A stretch of DNA of 10,757 nt. It comes from an uncultured Acidimicrobiia bacterium. Its GTDB lineage: Bacteria; Actinomycetota; Acidimicrobiia; Spongiisociales; Spongiisociaceae. Position 1 is the first letter of the stretch. Every line of letters begins with the position of its first letter. Below, one piece after another: positions 1 to 6,361 of this stretch. Below the pieces are notes generated by a model that saw nothing but the letters and a program-made list of their open reading frames with translations, was not told where the DNA came from and did no database searches. The position numbers were made by a program, and so were the translations under genes. The stretch is taken from contig CALCCX010000410.1 in assembly GCA_937900165.1 (NCBI GenBank), positions 1 to 10,757 of the forward strand. Reading direction: 5' to 3'.

Positions 1-9
1 TTCCGATCT
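1..9. other. probable leftover sequencing-adapter bases at contig end
   Basis: The window opens with TTCCGATCT, which equals the last nine bases of the standard Illumina read primers (both end ...GCTCTTCCGATCT). A nine-base match at one fixed end position is expected by chance about once in 260,000. The most likely reading is untrimmed adapter at the edge of an assembled contig, so these bases should not be treated as genomic. Bases 10-92 follow the stop codon of the leftmost gene. I see no gene there and no convincing terminator. Confidence 0.6.
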
Positions 10-92
10 GACCACCGTCCCCCAAGGTTTCCGGGAGTTGCGGTCGGCGCCACAAGAACACTCCGTTATTTGGGTCGGGAGGATGCCGTGGT

Positions 93-1562
93 TCAGGCGT
101 CCTGCGGATCGACTTTGCGTTTGGAGACGATCAAAAGACCGGCCCCGGCGGCTACCAGGAAGGCCCCGCCCAGAATCAAACCGGCGTTGTCCAACCCGGT
201 CCTTGGCAGTTCGTCCTGACTGACCTGAGCTCCGAGAACCGATACGTCTGTGGTCGAACCACCCTGTGATGATGCATCGCCGGTCGTTTCGGTTGGGGGG
301 TGCGTGTGGGTGGTTGTAGTCGCAAGCGTGGTCGCCACAACCGATGACGGTGGCGTCGTTTCGCAGTTCTCGAGGACGAGCGTCTCGTCGAGCAAGTCTC
401 CTGAGGAGTCGTCTGTCACCTGGACGGTGTTGGTTCCTTCTACGCCCAGGGTTGAAACGGTGATGCTTCCGTCTGCGTCGATTGTGTATGCGATGTCTGT
501 GCCGTTGATGGTCACTGTGCCGGTGGCTCCCGGGTCTCCGCTGACCGTAACGTCGATTGGGTAGCTGGGCGCGTTTCCGGTGACCTCACAGACCGCCACG
601 ACGGTTGCCGAATCGCCGGCCGGCGGGGGAGGAGGAGTGGTCGGCTGCGTGGTAGTTGGTGGAACAGTGGTGGTCGTTGGTTGAATCGTGGTTGTCGTGG
701 TTGGAGGCTGGGTAGTGGTTGTGGTCGTCGCCGGTGCGGTCGTCGTGGTTGCCGGAACCGTCGTTGTCGTGGTGTTGGTGCAGTCTTCGAGGTCGAAGGT
801 TGTGTCGAGTAGGACGCCGCCGACATCGTCGGTCACCACGACGGTGTTGGTTCCTTCTACGCCCAGGGTTGAAACGGTGATGCTTCCGTCTGCGTCGATT
901 GTGTATGCGATGTCTGTGCCGTTGATGGTCACTGTGCCGGTGGCTCCCGGGTCTCCGGTGACGGTGACCTCAATTGGGTAGCTGGACACGGTCCCGGTGA
1001 CCTCGCAAACTGCGGTGGCGACGGCGCTTTGACCGGTCGGCTGGGTGGTGGTCGTCGTTGGGCTTGTGGTGGTAGTCGTGTTGGCCCCGGTGCTGGTGGT
1101 TCCGTCCTTGCAGATCGGTACGAAGAACTCGGCCGTCTGAGCAGTCGCGCCGATGCCGGCGCCATTCTCGAACCCCTGTTCGGTGGTCACGATGACAATC
1201 GCATTGAACTCTTCATCGGCCCTTGGCACCCGATAGCGGCCGTCGAAGGAGTAACCGTTGCCCGAGTTGAACTCGCCCCGGCCGATCTCGGTCGTGGTCC
1301 CGTTGTCGAACTGGATCTGCACGCTCACCGAATCGTCTGGAGTGTCGAGGCCTCCACCGGAGCTGGCTGTCCAGGGGATCCAAGTGCGGTTCAAACCACA
1401 GGAGTAGCCGGCCGAAATCGCGGGTTGGTCATCGGAGGCTGCGGATGCTGGAGTGGTGGTCAGAAACGCGACCATCAAGACTGCCAGCCCTAGGGCAGTC
1501 AGCATTCCTGCGAACCGACGCGCTCTGGCTAACGCCGCAATGTTAGACCTACCGATGTTCAT
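93..1562 (-). CDS. LPxTG-type cell-wall-anchored, Thr-rich surface protein with a duplicated domain
   Basis: This 489-residue protein should be exported and attached to peptidoglycan by a sortase. Its start is a basic region (R5, R14, R16, R17), then a hydrophobic core at about 19-35 and a likely signal-peptidase site near ASA-AS (40-43). Its end is the sorting signal: LPRTG at 452-456, a hydrophobic helix at about 461-479, then a short SKRK tail. In between lie a unique N-terminal domain (about 46-151, with C55 and C151), a Thr-rich linker (155-176), repeat A (179-261), a Thr/Pro-rich linker (262-317), repeat B (318-400) and a final Thr-rich stalk. Each repeat opens with VCEVTG and closes with a Cys (C186/C261; C325/C400), so one disulfide per repeat is plausible. 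The ATG follows GGGAG at good spacing. The linkers resemble glycosylated wall-spanning stalks. Ligand or adhesive function is unknown. No sortase gene lies in the window. Confidence 0.9.
   Translation of the reverse strand: MNIGRSNIAALARARRFAGMLTALGLAVLMVAFLTTTPASAASDDQPAISAGYSCGLNRTWIPWTASSGGGLDTPDDSVSVQIQFDNGTTTEIGRGEFNSGNGYSFDGRYRVPRADEEFNAIVIVTTEQGFENGAGIGATAQTAEFFVPICKDGTTSTGANTTTTTSPTTTTTQPTGQSAVATAVCEVTGTVSSYPIEVTVTGDPGATGTVTINGTDIAYTIDADGSITVSTLGVEGTNTVVVTDDVGGVLLDTTFDLEDCTNTTTTTVPATTTTAPATTTTTTQPPTTTTTIQPTTTTVPPTTTQPTTPPPPPAGDSATVVAVCEVTGNAPSYPIDVTVSGDPGATGTVTINGTDIAYTIDADGSITVSTLGVEGTNTVQVTDDSSGDLLDETLVLENCETTPPSSVVATTLATTTTHTHPPTETTGDASSQGGSTTDVSVLGAQVSQDELPRTGLDNAGLILGGAFLVAAGAGLLIVSKRKVDPQDA
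424..540 (-). repeat. 117-bp identical direct repeat, copy in domain B
   Basis: This copy encodes about residues 342-380 of the LPxTG protein and matches bases 841-957 at every position. The two copies are offset by 417 bp, exactly 139 codons, so the repeat stays in frame. Sequence on either side diverges at once, while the encoded domains remain similar. Confidence 0.95.
841..957 (-). repeat. 117-bp identical direct repeat, copy in domain A
   Basis: This is the partner of bases 424-540 and encodes about residues 203-241 of the LPxTG protein. Identity extends through synonymous positions across 39 codons. Protein-level constraint alone would not give that, so recent duplication or gene conversion between the two domains is the likely cause. 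Confidence 0.95.
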
Positions 1563-1880
1563 GTTTCTCCCAGCATCGTTCTAGCAGGGTCGGTCTCGCC
1601 ACTAACTCCCCGAGCTTGCTTTGGCGACCGTAATAGCGCACGCTCGGATCGAAGTTTCCCAATTCCTGGCTCTCCACCCAACAGATTGCCAGCGAAGGCC
1701 CCTGTCGATTACGCAAGCGTACGGTTTTCGTCGCAATAATGCATCTCAATCAAAATTCACGTCGACTGACTAGTTACCGGAGCAGGTTTATCTGGGCTGT
1801 TGTTGCTGGAATTTGTTGTTGGTCGAGTCTGGGCAAACGAAGCAGGACGATTTAGCGCGGGCTGGGGGCCCTTACAACGC
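1563..1880. other. 318-bp gene-free region: leader of the LPxTG gene and end of the LOG/Nudix operon
   Basis: I see no convincing gene here. A 66-codon minus-strand reading frame overlaps the start of the surface-protein gene but has no recognisable features. The half nearest 1562 would be the 5' leader of the LPxTG gene; it contains a small possible stem (CTGGC/GCCAG on the minus strand) but matches no riboswitch I recognise. The half nearest 1881 follows the Nudix stop codon and carries only a weak GGGC/GCCC stem without a T-run, so no terminator is called. Confidence 0.6.
1708..1736 (-). promoter_or_regulatory. candidate promoter of the LPxTG surface-protein gene
   Basis: On the minus strand TTGCGA (1736-1731) and CGTAAT (1713-1708) are separated by exactly 17 bases. 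Each matches four of six positions of the housekeeping -35 and -10 consensus. Transcription would begin near 1700, giving a leader of about 140 bases. This is a pattern match only. Confidence 0.3.
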
Positions 1881-2819
1881 CTATCCGTTGGCGGCCGTTG
1901 GCCCAAGATAGTTGGCGTCAAATACCGTTCGTTTCCTGACGTCCAGGATCCAGGCGGACCCTTTCTCGTGAGGGATTGCCCGTCTTGTCCCGAGAAGGCT
2001 ACGGAGCAACCCGGCCACAATCGGGCCATGGGTGCACAGCAACGTGGTTCCCCGTCTCGCATTCACGACCATGTCTTGGGCGAGCTCGACGGGCGTGTCT
2101 TCCCACAGGTCCTGGTCAGCCACCACCTCCATGCCGCGCGCTGATGCAAGGTCAGCGACTGTCTCAATGCACCGAGCAGCGGGAGAGCTTGCCACCCGGT
2201 CGATGTCGAAATGAGCGAGCGCGATCGACAGGTCGTAAGCCTGACGATGCCCCTTCGCGGTCAAAGGGCGAAGGGCATCGTCGTCTCCGCTCCAGCGGTG
2301 GCGATCGCCGGCGTGGGCATGGCGAACCAGAAGAATTCTGCGGGGTGGAGCTGTCCACTTCTTGGACAGCTCCGTGATGAACCGCTTGTCGGCCTTGTAC
2401 GTGAGTCGTTTGGGCGCCTTGGCGACAGGCACCCATTTGACCTCGTCGATTTCGTGGTTCGGAGAGAACGAGCCGGCGATCGAGGTCATTGCCCAAAATG
2501 CGACCTTCTTGCGTTTTCCGCTGGGTTTCGTGTAGACGACCTGGGGGAGTTTGCGCCCCACTCTGGCAATGATTCCGGTTTCTTCTCCGACCTCTCTTAT
2601 AGCGCACTGTAAGAGTGATTCGCCGGGATCGAGACGTCCTTTCGGAAACGCCCAGTCATCGTATTTGGGTCGGTGTACGAGCAGAATTTCTGTTCCGCTT
2701 GCACCGCTGCGGTACAGAAGGCCTCCTGCCGCCAGTTCGGGGCGGAGTTGAACGTCGTTTGTCACCGGCTGCGCATCACTTGGGTGCCAGATGCTGATCA
2801 ACGAAGGCATGAGCCTCAT
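1881..2819 (-). CDS. mutT1: MutT1-like Nudix hydrolase fused to a histidine phosphatase domain
   Basis: This is a two-domain protein of up to 312 residues, close to the usual length of mycobacterial MutT1. The N-terminal Nudix domain has a perfect Nudix box at 61-83: G61, E67, then REVGEE at 75-80 and TGI at 81-83. The C-terminal half is a phosphohistidine-type (SixA/PGAM) phosphatase with LVRHAHAG at 164-171, RPLTAKGHRQA at 184-194, R216, E240 and CTHG at 262-265. The known relatives hydrolyse 8-oxo-(d)GTP and dinucleoside polyphosphates such as Ap4A in the cytoplasm; the same is inferred here. It follows the LOG-family gene in an operon. The start is uncertain: the longest frame overlaps the upstream gene by 44 bp, ATG at 2810 is an internal option, and GTG at 2765, just after the LOG stop, would give a tidy N-terminus about a dozen residues before the conserved AAGG strand. 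None has a strong ribosome-binding site. Confidence 0.88.
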   Translation of the reverse strand: MRLMPSLISIWHPSDAQPVTNDVQLRPELAAGGLLYRSGASGTEILLVHRPKYDDWAFPKGRLDPGESLLQCAIREVGEETGIIARVGRKLPQVVYTKPSGKRKKVAFWAMTSIAGSFSPNHEIDEVKWVPVAKAPKRLTYKADKRFITELSKKWTAPPRRILLVRHAHAGDRHRWSGDDDALRPLTAKGHRQAYDLSIALAHFDIDRVASSPAARCIETVADLASARGMEVVADQDLWEDTPVELAQDMVVNARRGTTLLCTHGPIVAGLLRSLLGTRRAIPHEKGSAWILDVRKRTVFDANYLGPTAANG

Positions 2820-3321
2820 CGACGGTGTCGACCATTGTCACCAGATCGTCCCTGGTATCCAACTCCGAAATCAAGTACTCGACGACCTTGCGCCACGAAC
2901 GTCCGACTGTCACGACCGGGCGCTCTGGAGCTCCGTTCAGACCTGCGATGTATGCGTCGTTCCAGTAGACAGCGAGTTCGGTGAGCGTGCCGATGCTGCC
3001 TGGCAGTGCGATCGCAGCACTGGAACGCTGCACGAGCTCGTGGATGCGCTCGGTCAAGGTGGCGGTTGGGATTTCCTCGCTGAGCGACGAGTTTCCGCCG
3101 GGTCTGGATGGAAAGAGCGCCGGTACCGTGACCCCGGCGACCGTGCCACCGGCGCGGGCGGCGCCAATCGACACTGCCTCCATCAGGCCCGCGTATCCAC
3201 CGTTGATCACTCCGTGTCCGCTCCTGGCGAGCATCTCGCCGAGTCGCACTGCGTCTTCGAAGTCAGGCTGTCCAGGCTGAGAGGTGGAGGATCCAAAAAC
3301 GGCGACTGTGTTGCTGGACAT
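2776..3321 (-). CDS. LOG-family (lysine-decarboxylase-like Rossmann) nucleotide phosphoribohydrolase
   Basis: This 181-residue cytoplasmic protein has the LOG fold signatures: an N-terminal VAVFGSS strand-loop, GGYAGLM at 41-47, and PGSIGTLTE at 107-115. Characterised LOG proteins cleave nucleoside 5'-monophosphates, including cytokinin nucleotides, into free base and ribose 5-phosphate. Many were once misnamed lysine decarboxylases. The catalytic Arg and Glu of the MHxRK and PGGxGTxxE motifs seem kept as R92 and E115, at the usual 23-residue distance. However, the first motif reads TERIH and the second has PGS where PGG is usual, so substrate choice may differ from plant-type LOG enzymes. 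The ATG has no Shine-Dalgarno sequence but has TACGAT seven bases upstream, which suggests leaderless translation. The gene is first in the operon with the Nudix/phosphatase gene. Confidence 0.85.
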   Translation of the reverse strand: MSSNTVAVFGSSTSQPGQPDFEDAVRLGEMLARSGHGVINGGYAGLMEAVSIGAARAGGTVAGVTVPALFPSRPGGNSSLSEEIPTATLTERIHELVQRSSAAIALPGSIGTLTELAVYWNDAYIAGLNGAPERPVVTVGRSWRKVVEYLISELDTRDDLVTMVDTVDEAHAFVDQHLAPK

Positions 3322-3328
3322 GCGCCGA

Positions 3329-3334
3329 ATCGTA
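3329..3334 (-). promoter_or_regulatory. candidate leaderless -10 element (TACGAT) for the LOG/Nudix operon
   Basis: TACGAT fits the actinobacterial TANNNT -10 pattern and ends seven bases before the ATG, so transcription would start at or very near the first codon. The lack of a ribosome-binding site agrees with this. No good -35 hexamer is seen, which is common for such promoters. Confidence 0.4.
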
Positions 3335-3354
3335 CATCAGCCATAGGGGCAGGG

Positions 3355-3412
3355 GACGCTTGGCGAACCCAGGGTACAACTCTGGGTTACCAGCGTCGCC
3401 ATGGCGACCCAG
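3355..3412. promoter_or_regulatory. dyad/hairpin plus 14-bp palindrome between divergent operons
   Basis: AACCCAG (3366-3372) and CTGGGTT (3382-3388) form a perfect inverted repeat. It is extended by TGG/CCA (3361-3363 with 3390-3392) and GACGC/GCGTC (3355-3359 with 3393-3397), giving about 15 paired bases with one internal loop and one bulge. GTCGCCATGGCGAC (3395-3408) is a perfect palindrome that overlaps the hairpin foot. A further ACCCAG at 3407-3412 could pair with the 3382 arm instead. There is no T-run, and both flanking genes point away, so a terminator is unlikely. It lies just upstream of the LOG promoter and about 100 bases before tldD, which suits an operator or a structured leader. 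Confidence 0.5.
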
Positions 3413-3484
3413 AGAACCCCAAGTTCGGCCGATGCGATCTCCGCTGGCCATTGACCTAGGCCCTCTCATGCCGCAGACGGCTCG

Positions 3485-3506
3485 TATAGGATCCGCGGCA
3501 AGGAGG
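3485..3506 (+). promoter_or_regulatory. tldD ribosome-binding site with candidate -10 element
   Basis: AAGGAGG (3500-3506) lies four bases before the ATG at 3511. It is the strongest Shine-Dalgarno sequence in the window and fixes the tldD start. TATAGGAT (3485-3492) just upstream could be a -10 element, which would leave a very short leader. A TTGACC at 3451 is too far away to be its -35. The ribosome-binding site is firm and the -10 is tentative. Confidence 0.6.
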
Positions 3507-3510
3507 TGGG

Positions 3511-4950
3511 ATGTTCGATGTTGCCTCCGCCGCAGTCGCGGCGGCCGTCGCAGATGGTGCGGCCTACTCGGATGCCAGAGTTGTGGTGCGTTGCAACCAG
3601 GGGGTGACCTGCCAAAACCAGGTGATCGATTCGTTGTCGCAGGACGAGTCTGCCGGGATCGGGGTCCGGGCGTTGGTGGGTTCATCTTGGGGTTTCGCAG
3701 CGGTCGCGGATCTGAGCGAGTCTGCGGCCGCTATTGCCGGACGAAGGGCTACTGCAACAGCCAGAGCGTCTGCGAAGGTTCCTGGCGCCGAAATGGATCT
3801 GGCGGACGTCCCGCCGGTTGTCGCGGAATACGAGACGCCATACCTCGAAGACCCGTTTGCCGTTTCGCTTTCAGAAAAGTCCGACCTGCTGGTTCGGGTC
3901 ACCGCGACCATGCAGGGGGTTGACGGGGTCGCGATTGCGAATGCCTCTCTTTCCTTCTGGGATACCGAAAAGTGGTTCGTCTCATCTCAAGGCCATCGCA
4001 TTTTCCAGCATCTCGTCGAGTCCGGCGGCGAGATATCTTCGACTGCAATCGGAGACAATGAGACCCAGGTGCGCACCTTTCCGCAATCGTTCGGTCAATT
4101 CAAGACCGGCGGTTACGAGGTCATTCGATCGTTCGATTTGGATGCCAACGCCGGCCCGATAGCAGAACAGGCCGTCCAGTTGCTGGTCGCTCCCCAATGC
4201 GAGCCAGGGGACAAGCACCTCATTCTCGACAGTAGCCAGGTCGCCCTACAGATCCACGAGTCGGTTGGCCACGCCATTGAGTTGGACCGCATATTGGGTT
4301 GGGAGGCAGCGTTCGCTGGGACCTCGTTCCTCGACCTCAACCAACTTGGCTCGCTGCGCTACGGCTCGGAGCTGATGAATATCACAGCCGATGCCACAAT
4401 TCCTGGAGCGCTGGCAACGTTCGGATATGACGACGAGGGCACTCCTGCGCAAAGCGTGGATATCGTCCGAGAGGGCATATGGGTCGGCGCACTGACCGGC
4501 CGCGACTCCGCGGCCATTGCCGGACTGACGCCCGGTGGCATGGTCAGGGCGGATGGCTACAGCCGGATTCCCATGGTTCGGATGACCAACGTCGGGCTGC
4601 TCGAGGGAGAATCCTCGCTCGAGGAAATCATTTCGGAGACCAAAGACGGCGTGTACATGTCTACCAACCGTTCCTGGTCCATCGACGATCGGCGCCTCAA
4701 CTTTCAATTCGGCTGCGAGGTTGGCTGGGAAGTGAAGGACGGCCGGCTTGGGCGCATGGTGAAGAATCCGACCTACACGGGCATCACCCCCCAATTCTGG
4801 GGGAGGCTCGACATGTTGGCGGGCGGCGATGAGCTCGTCCATTGGGGATTGAATTCATGTGGGAAGGGCCAACCGATGCAGGTTGGTCACACTGGTCATT
4901 CGGCGGCTCCCGCTCGATTCTCGAACGTCAGAGTCGGTGTTTCGACATGA
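3511..4950 (+). CDS. tldD: TldD zinc metalloprotease subunit (peptidase family U62)
   Basis: This 479-residue protein is the catalytic half of the TldD/TldE heterodimer, a cytoplasmic protease that in E. coli trims unfolded or short peptides, processes pro-microcin B17 and degrades the antitoxin CcdA. The family's modified zinc motif HExxxH is present as HESVGH at 249-254. The Cys that completes zinc binding in known structures is most likely C450, in NSCGKGQP near the C-terminus. The N-terminal half (about 15-220) is the family's TldD/PmbA substrate-chamber domain. Length is close to the E. coli protein, with no disruption. The start is fixed by a strong AAGGAGG. The last codons overlap the tldE start as ATGA. 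No microcin-like precursor or modification enzyme is nearby, so a general peptide-processing role is more likely than a dedicated peptide-maturation one. Confidence 0.95.
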   Translation: MFDVASAAVAAAVADGAAYSDARVVVRCNQGVTCQNQVIDSLSQDESAGIGVRALVGSSWGFAAVADLSESAAAIAGRRATATARASAKVPGAEMDLADVPPVVAEYETPYLEDPFAVSLSEKSDLLVRVTATMQGVDGVAIANASLSFWDTEKWFVSSQGHRIFQHLVESGGEISSTAIGDNETQVRTFPQSFGQFKTGGYEVIRSFDLDANAGPIAEQAVQLLVAPQCEPGDKHLILDSSQVALQIHESVGHAIELDRILGWEAAFAGTSFLDLNQLGSLRYGSELMNITADATIPGALATFGYDDEGTPAQSVDIVREGIWVGALTGRDSAAIAGLTPGGMVRADGYSRIPMVRMTNVGLLEGESSLEEIISETKDGVYMSTNRSWSIDDRRLNFQFGCEVGWEVKDGRLGRMVKNPTYTGITPQFWGRLDMLAGGDELVHWGLNSCGKGQPMQVGHTGHSAAPARFSNVRVGVST

Positions 4951-6290
4951 TGCGAGAGGGCGATGCTGCCGAGATCGCCGATGGCTTGATCGCAATGGTG
5001 GGGGAACGCGCGGAGGCCTCCGTCATCATCAGCGGAGGGCACAGCGAACTGACCCGTTTTGCAAATTCGTTCATCCATCAGAACGTCGGCGAGAACAATC
5101 GGTCCATCACGTTGAACCTGAGCAAAGAAGGACGATCGGCGAGTGTGTCGACGACTCGCTCCGACGCTGTCGCGCTGAGCGACTTGGTGGACTCCGCTTT
5201 TGAACTGGCGGCCCTCCGCCCGCGAGATCCATGGTCGCCGGGTCTTGCGCCTCAGATGGCGACGCCGTCCGTCGATCATTACGACCGAGGCACCGCCGGT
5301 GCGACCCCTGACGAGCGAGCTGACGTTGTCCATACATTTGTGGAGGCCGGCGGTGGAATGATGGCTGCCGGATACTGCGAGACCACTACTACGGAGCTCA
5401 CTTTTGCCAATACGGCCGATCAACGATGCACTGGGGTCGCCACCCGAGCGATAGTCGACGGCATTCATCAAACACCGACGTCGGCGGGTTCGGCCCACCA
5501 GGCATCGACCAGTCTGGGCGATCTGGACGGAGGGAAGATGGGGCGGCTGGCCGCCGCCAAGGCTCAGGCCGGTCTCGATGCCGTCGATCTGAAGCCGGGA
5601 AGCTACGAAGTGGTCCTCGAGTCGAATTGTGTGGGGACCTTGCTGATCTTCCTGGCGTTCTACGGATTCAATGGCAAGGCAGCGAACGAGCAGCGCAGCT
5701 TTGTGGTCCCAGGCGATCAGCAGTTCGACTCACAGATCAGTCTTTTCGATGATCCGCTCGATCCCCTGGCCTTTGCACTTGGGTTCGATCTAGAAGGCAC
5801 TCCTCGTCGTAGGCTGCCGCTGATAGAGGCAGGTAAATCTCGTGGGCACGCCTATGACAGGAGAAGCGCCAGGGAGGCTGGTGCAGAATCTACGGGCCAT
5901 GGCCTCGGGAAATCCTTGTACGGGGCAGGGCCGGTTCCGATGAATCTGTTCCTGGAGCCCGGTGACCGTTCGACGGAAGATATGATCGCCTCGGTTGATC
6001 GTGGGCTTCTGGTAACCGAGTTCAACTATTGTCGAGTCCTCGATCCTCGCACTGTTGGTGTGACCGGCCTCACCCGCAACGGGACGTTCTTGATCGAAAA
6101 CGGACAGATTTCTCATCCAGTCACGAACTTGCGGTTCACTCAGTCCTTCGTCGAGGCGCTCGGGCCTGATCGGGTCCTTGGCATCGAGTCGAGCGGACGC
6201 ATGGCAGATTCGGATTTCGGCCCAGGTCTTTCCCATGCCCCCTCGCTCCATCTCGCAGAGTGGAACTTCACGGGAGGCGCCGCCGGCTGA
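4947..6290 (+). CDS. tldE: TldE/PmbA, non-catalytic partner of TldD
   Basis: From ATG 4947 this gives 447 residues, almost the length of E. coli PmbA (about 450). The frame stays open back to 4842, but that would overlap tldD by over 100 bp. The ATG at 4947 shares bases with the tldD stop (ATGA), typical of translational coupling and of a 1:1 complex. The protein is homologous to TldD along its length (N-terminal chamber domain to about 190, C-terminal domain with LKPGSYEVVLES at about 215-226) but has no HExxxH at the matching place, as expected for the partner that shapes the active-site channel without binding zinc. The conserved GHGLGKSLYGAGPVPMNLFL segment (318-337) and the SGRM/DFG tail are intact. 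No terminator is evident before the next gene, 71 bases on. Confidence 0.93.
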   Translation: MMREGDAAEIADGLIAMVGERAEASVIISGGHSELTRFANSFIHQNVGENNRSITLNLSKEGRSASVSTTRSDAVALSDLVDSAFELAALRPRDPWSPGLAPQMATPSVDHYDRGTAGATPDERADVVHTFVEAGGGMMAAGYCETTTTELTFANTADQRCTGVATRAIVDGIHQTPTSAGSAHQASTSLGDLDGGKMGRLAAAKAQAGLDAVDLKPGSYEVVLESNCVGTLLIFLAFYGFNGKAANEQRSFVVPGDQQFDSQISLFDDPLDPLAFALGFDLEGTPRRRLPLIEAGKSRGHAYDRRSAREAGAESTGHGLGKSLYGAGPVPMNLFLEPGDRSTEDMIASVDRGLLVTEFNYCRVLDPRTVGVTGLTRNGTFLIENGQISHPVTNLRFTQSFVEALGPDRVLGIESSGRMADSDFGPGLSHAPSLHLAEWNFTGGAAG

Positions 6291-6349
6291 ACGAAGGCGC
6301 TTGCCCGGCCGTAGACCCACACCGTCCCCTATTGCCGGGATCCTCTGGA

Positions 6350-6355
6350 TAGGCT
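6350..6355 (+). promoter_or_regulatory. candidate -10 element (TAGGCT) for the LAL regulator
   Basis: TAGGCT fits TANNNT and lies six bases before the GTG start, another possible leaderless arrangement. The overlapping GGATAGG could instead serve as a weak ribosome-binding site at about eight-base spacing, in which case the gene may be co-transcribed with tldDE. The sequence alone does not decide. Confidence 0.25.
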
Positions 6356-6361
6356 TGCTGT

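Noticed and set aside
688..981. Plus-strand Val-rich open frame opposite the surface-protein gene
   Set aside because: It is the antisense reading of Thr/Pro codon tracts and the duplicated domain. The minus-strand frame has a signal peptide and sorting signal, while this one has no recognisable features.
1563..1700. Riboswitch in the leader of the LPxTG gene
   Set aside because: The leader is long enough, but I could not match it to a c-di-GMP, c-di-AMP, cobalamin or SAM riboswitch core.
1840..1880. Terminator after the Nudix gene on the minus strand
   Set aside because: Only a four-base GGGC/GCCC stem is present, with no T-run.
2776..3321. Lysine decarboxylase annotation
   Set aside because: This is a legacy name. 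The GGxxGLM and PGxxGTxxE motifs belong to the LOG phosphoribohydrolase family, and there is no PLP-binding decarboxylase signature.
4842..4946. Upstream extension of tldE to ATG 4842
   Set aside because: It would overlap tldD by more than 100 bp and add 35 residues not expected in the family. ATG 4947 overlaps the tldD stop as ATGA and gives the normal length.
3511..6290. RiPP or microcin maturation cluster around tldDE
   Set aside because: No short precursor gene, cyclodehydratase, dehydrogenase or exporter is present in the window.
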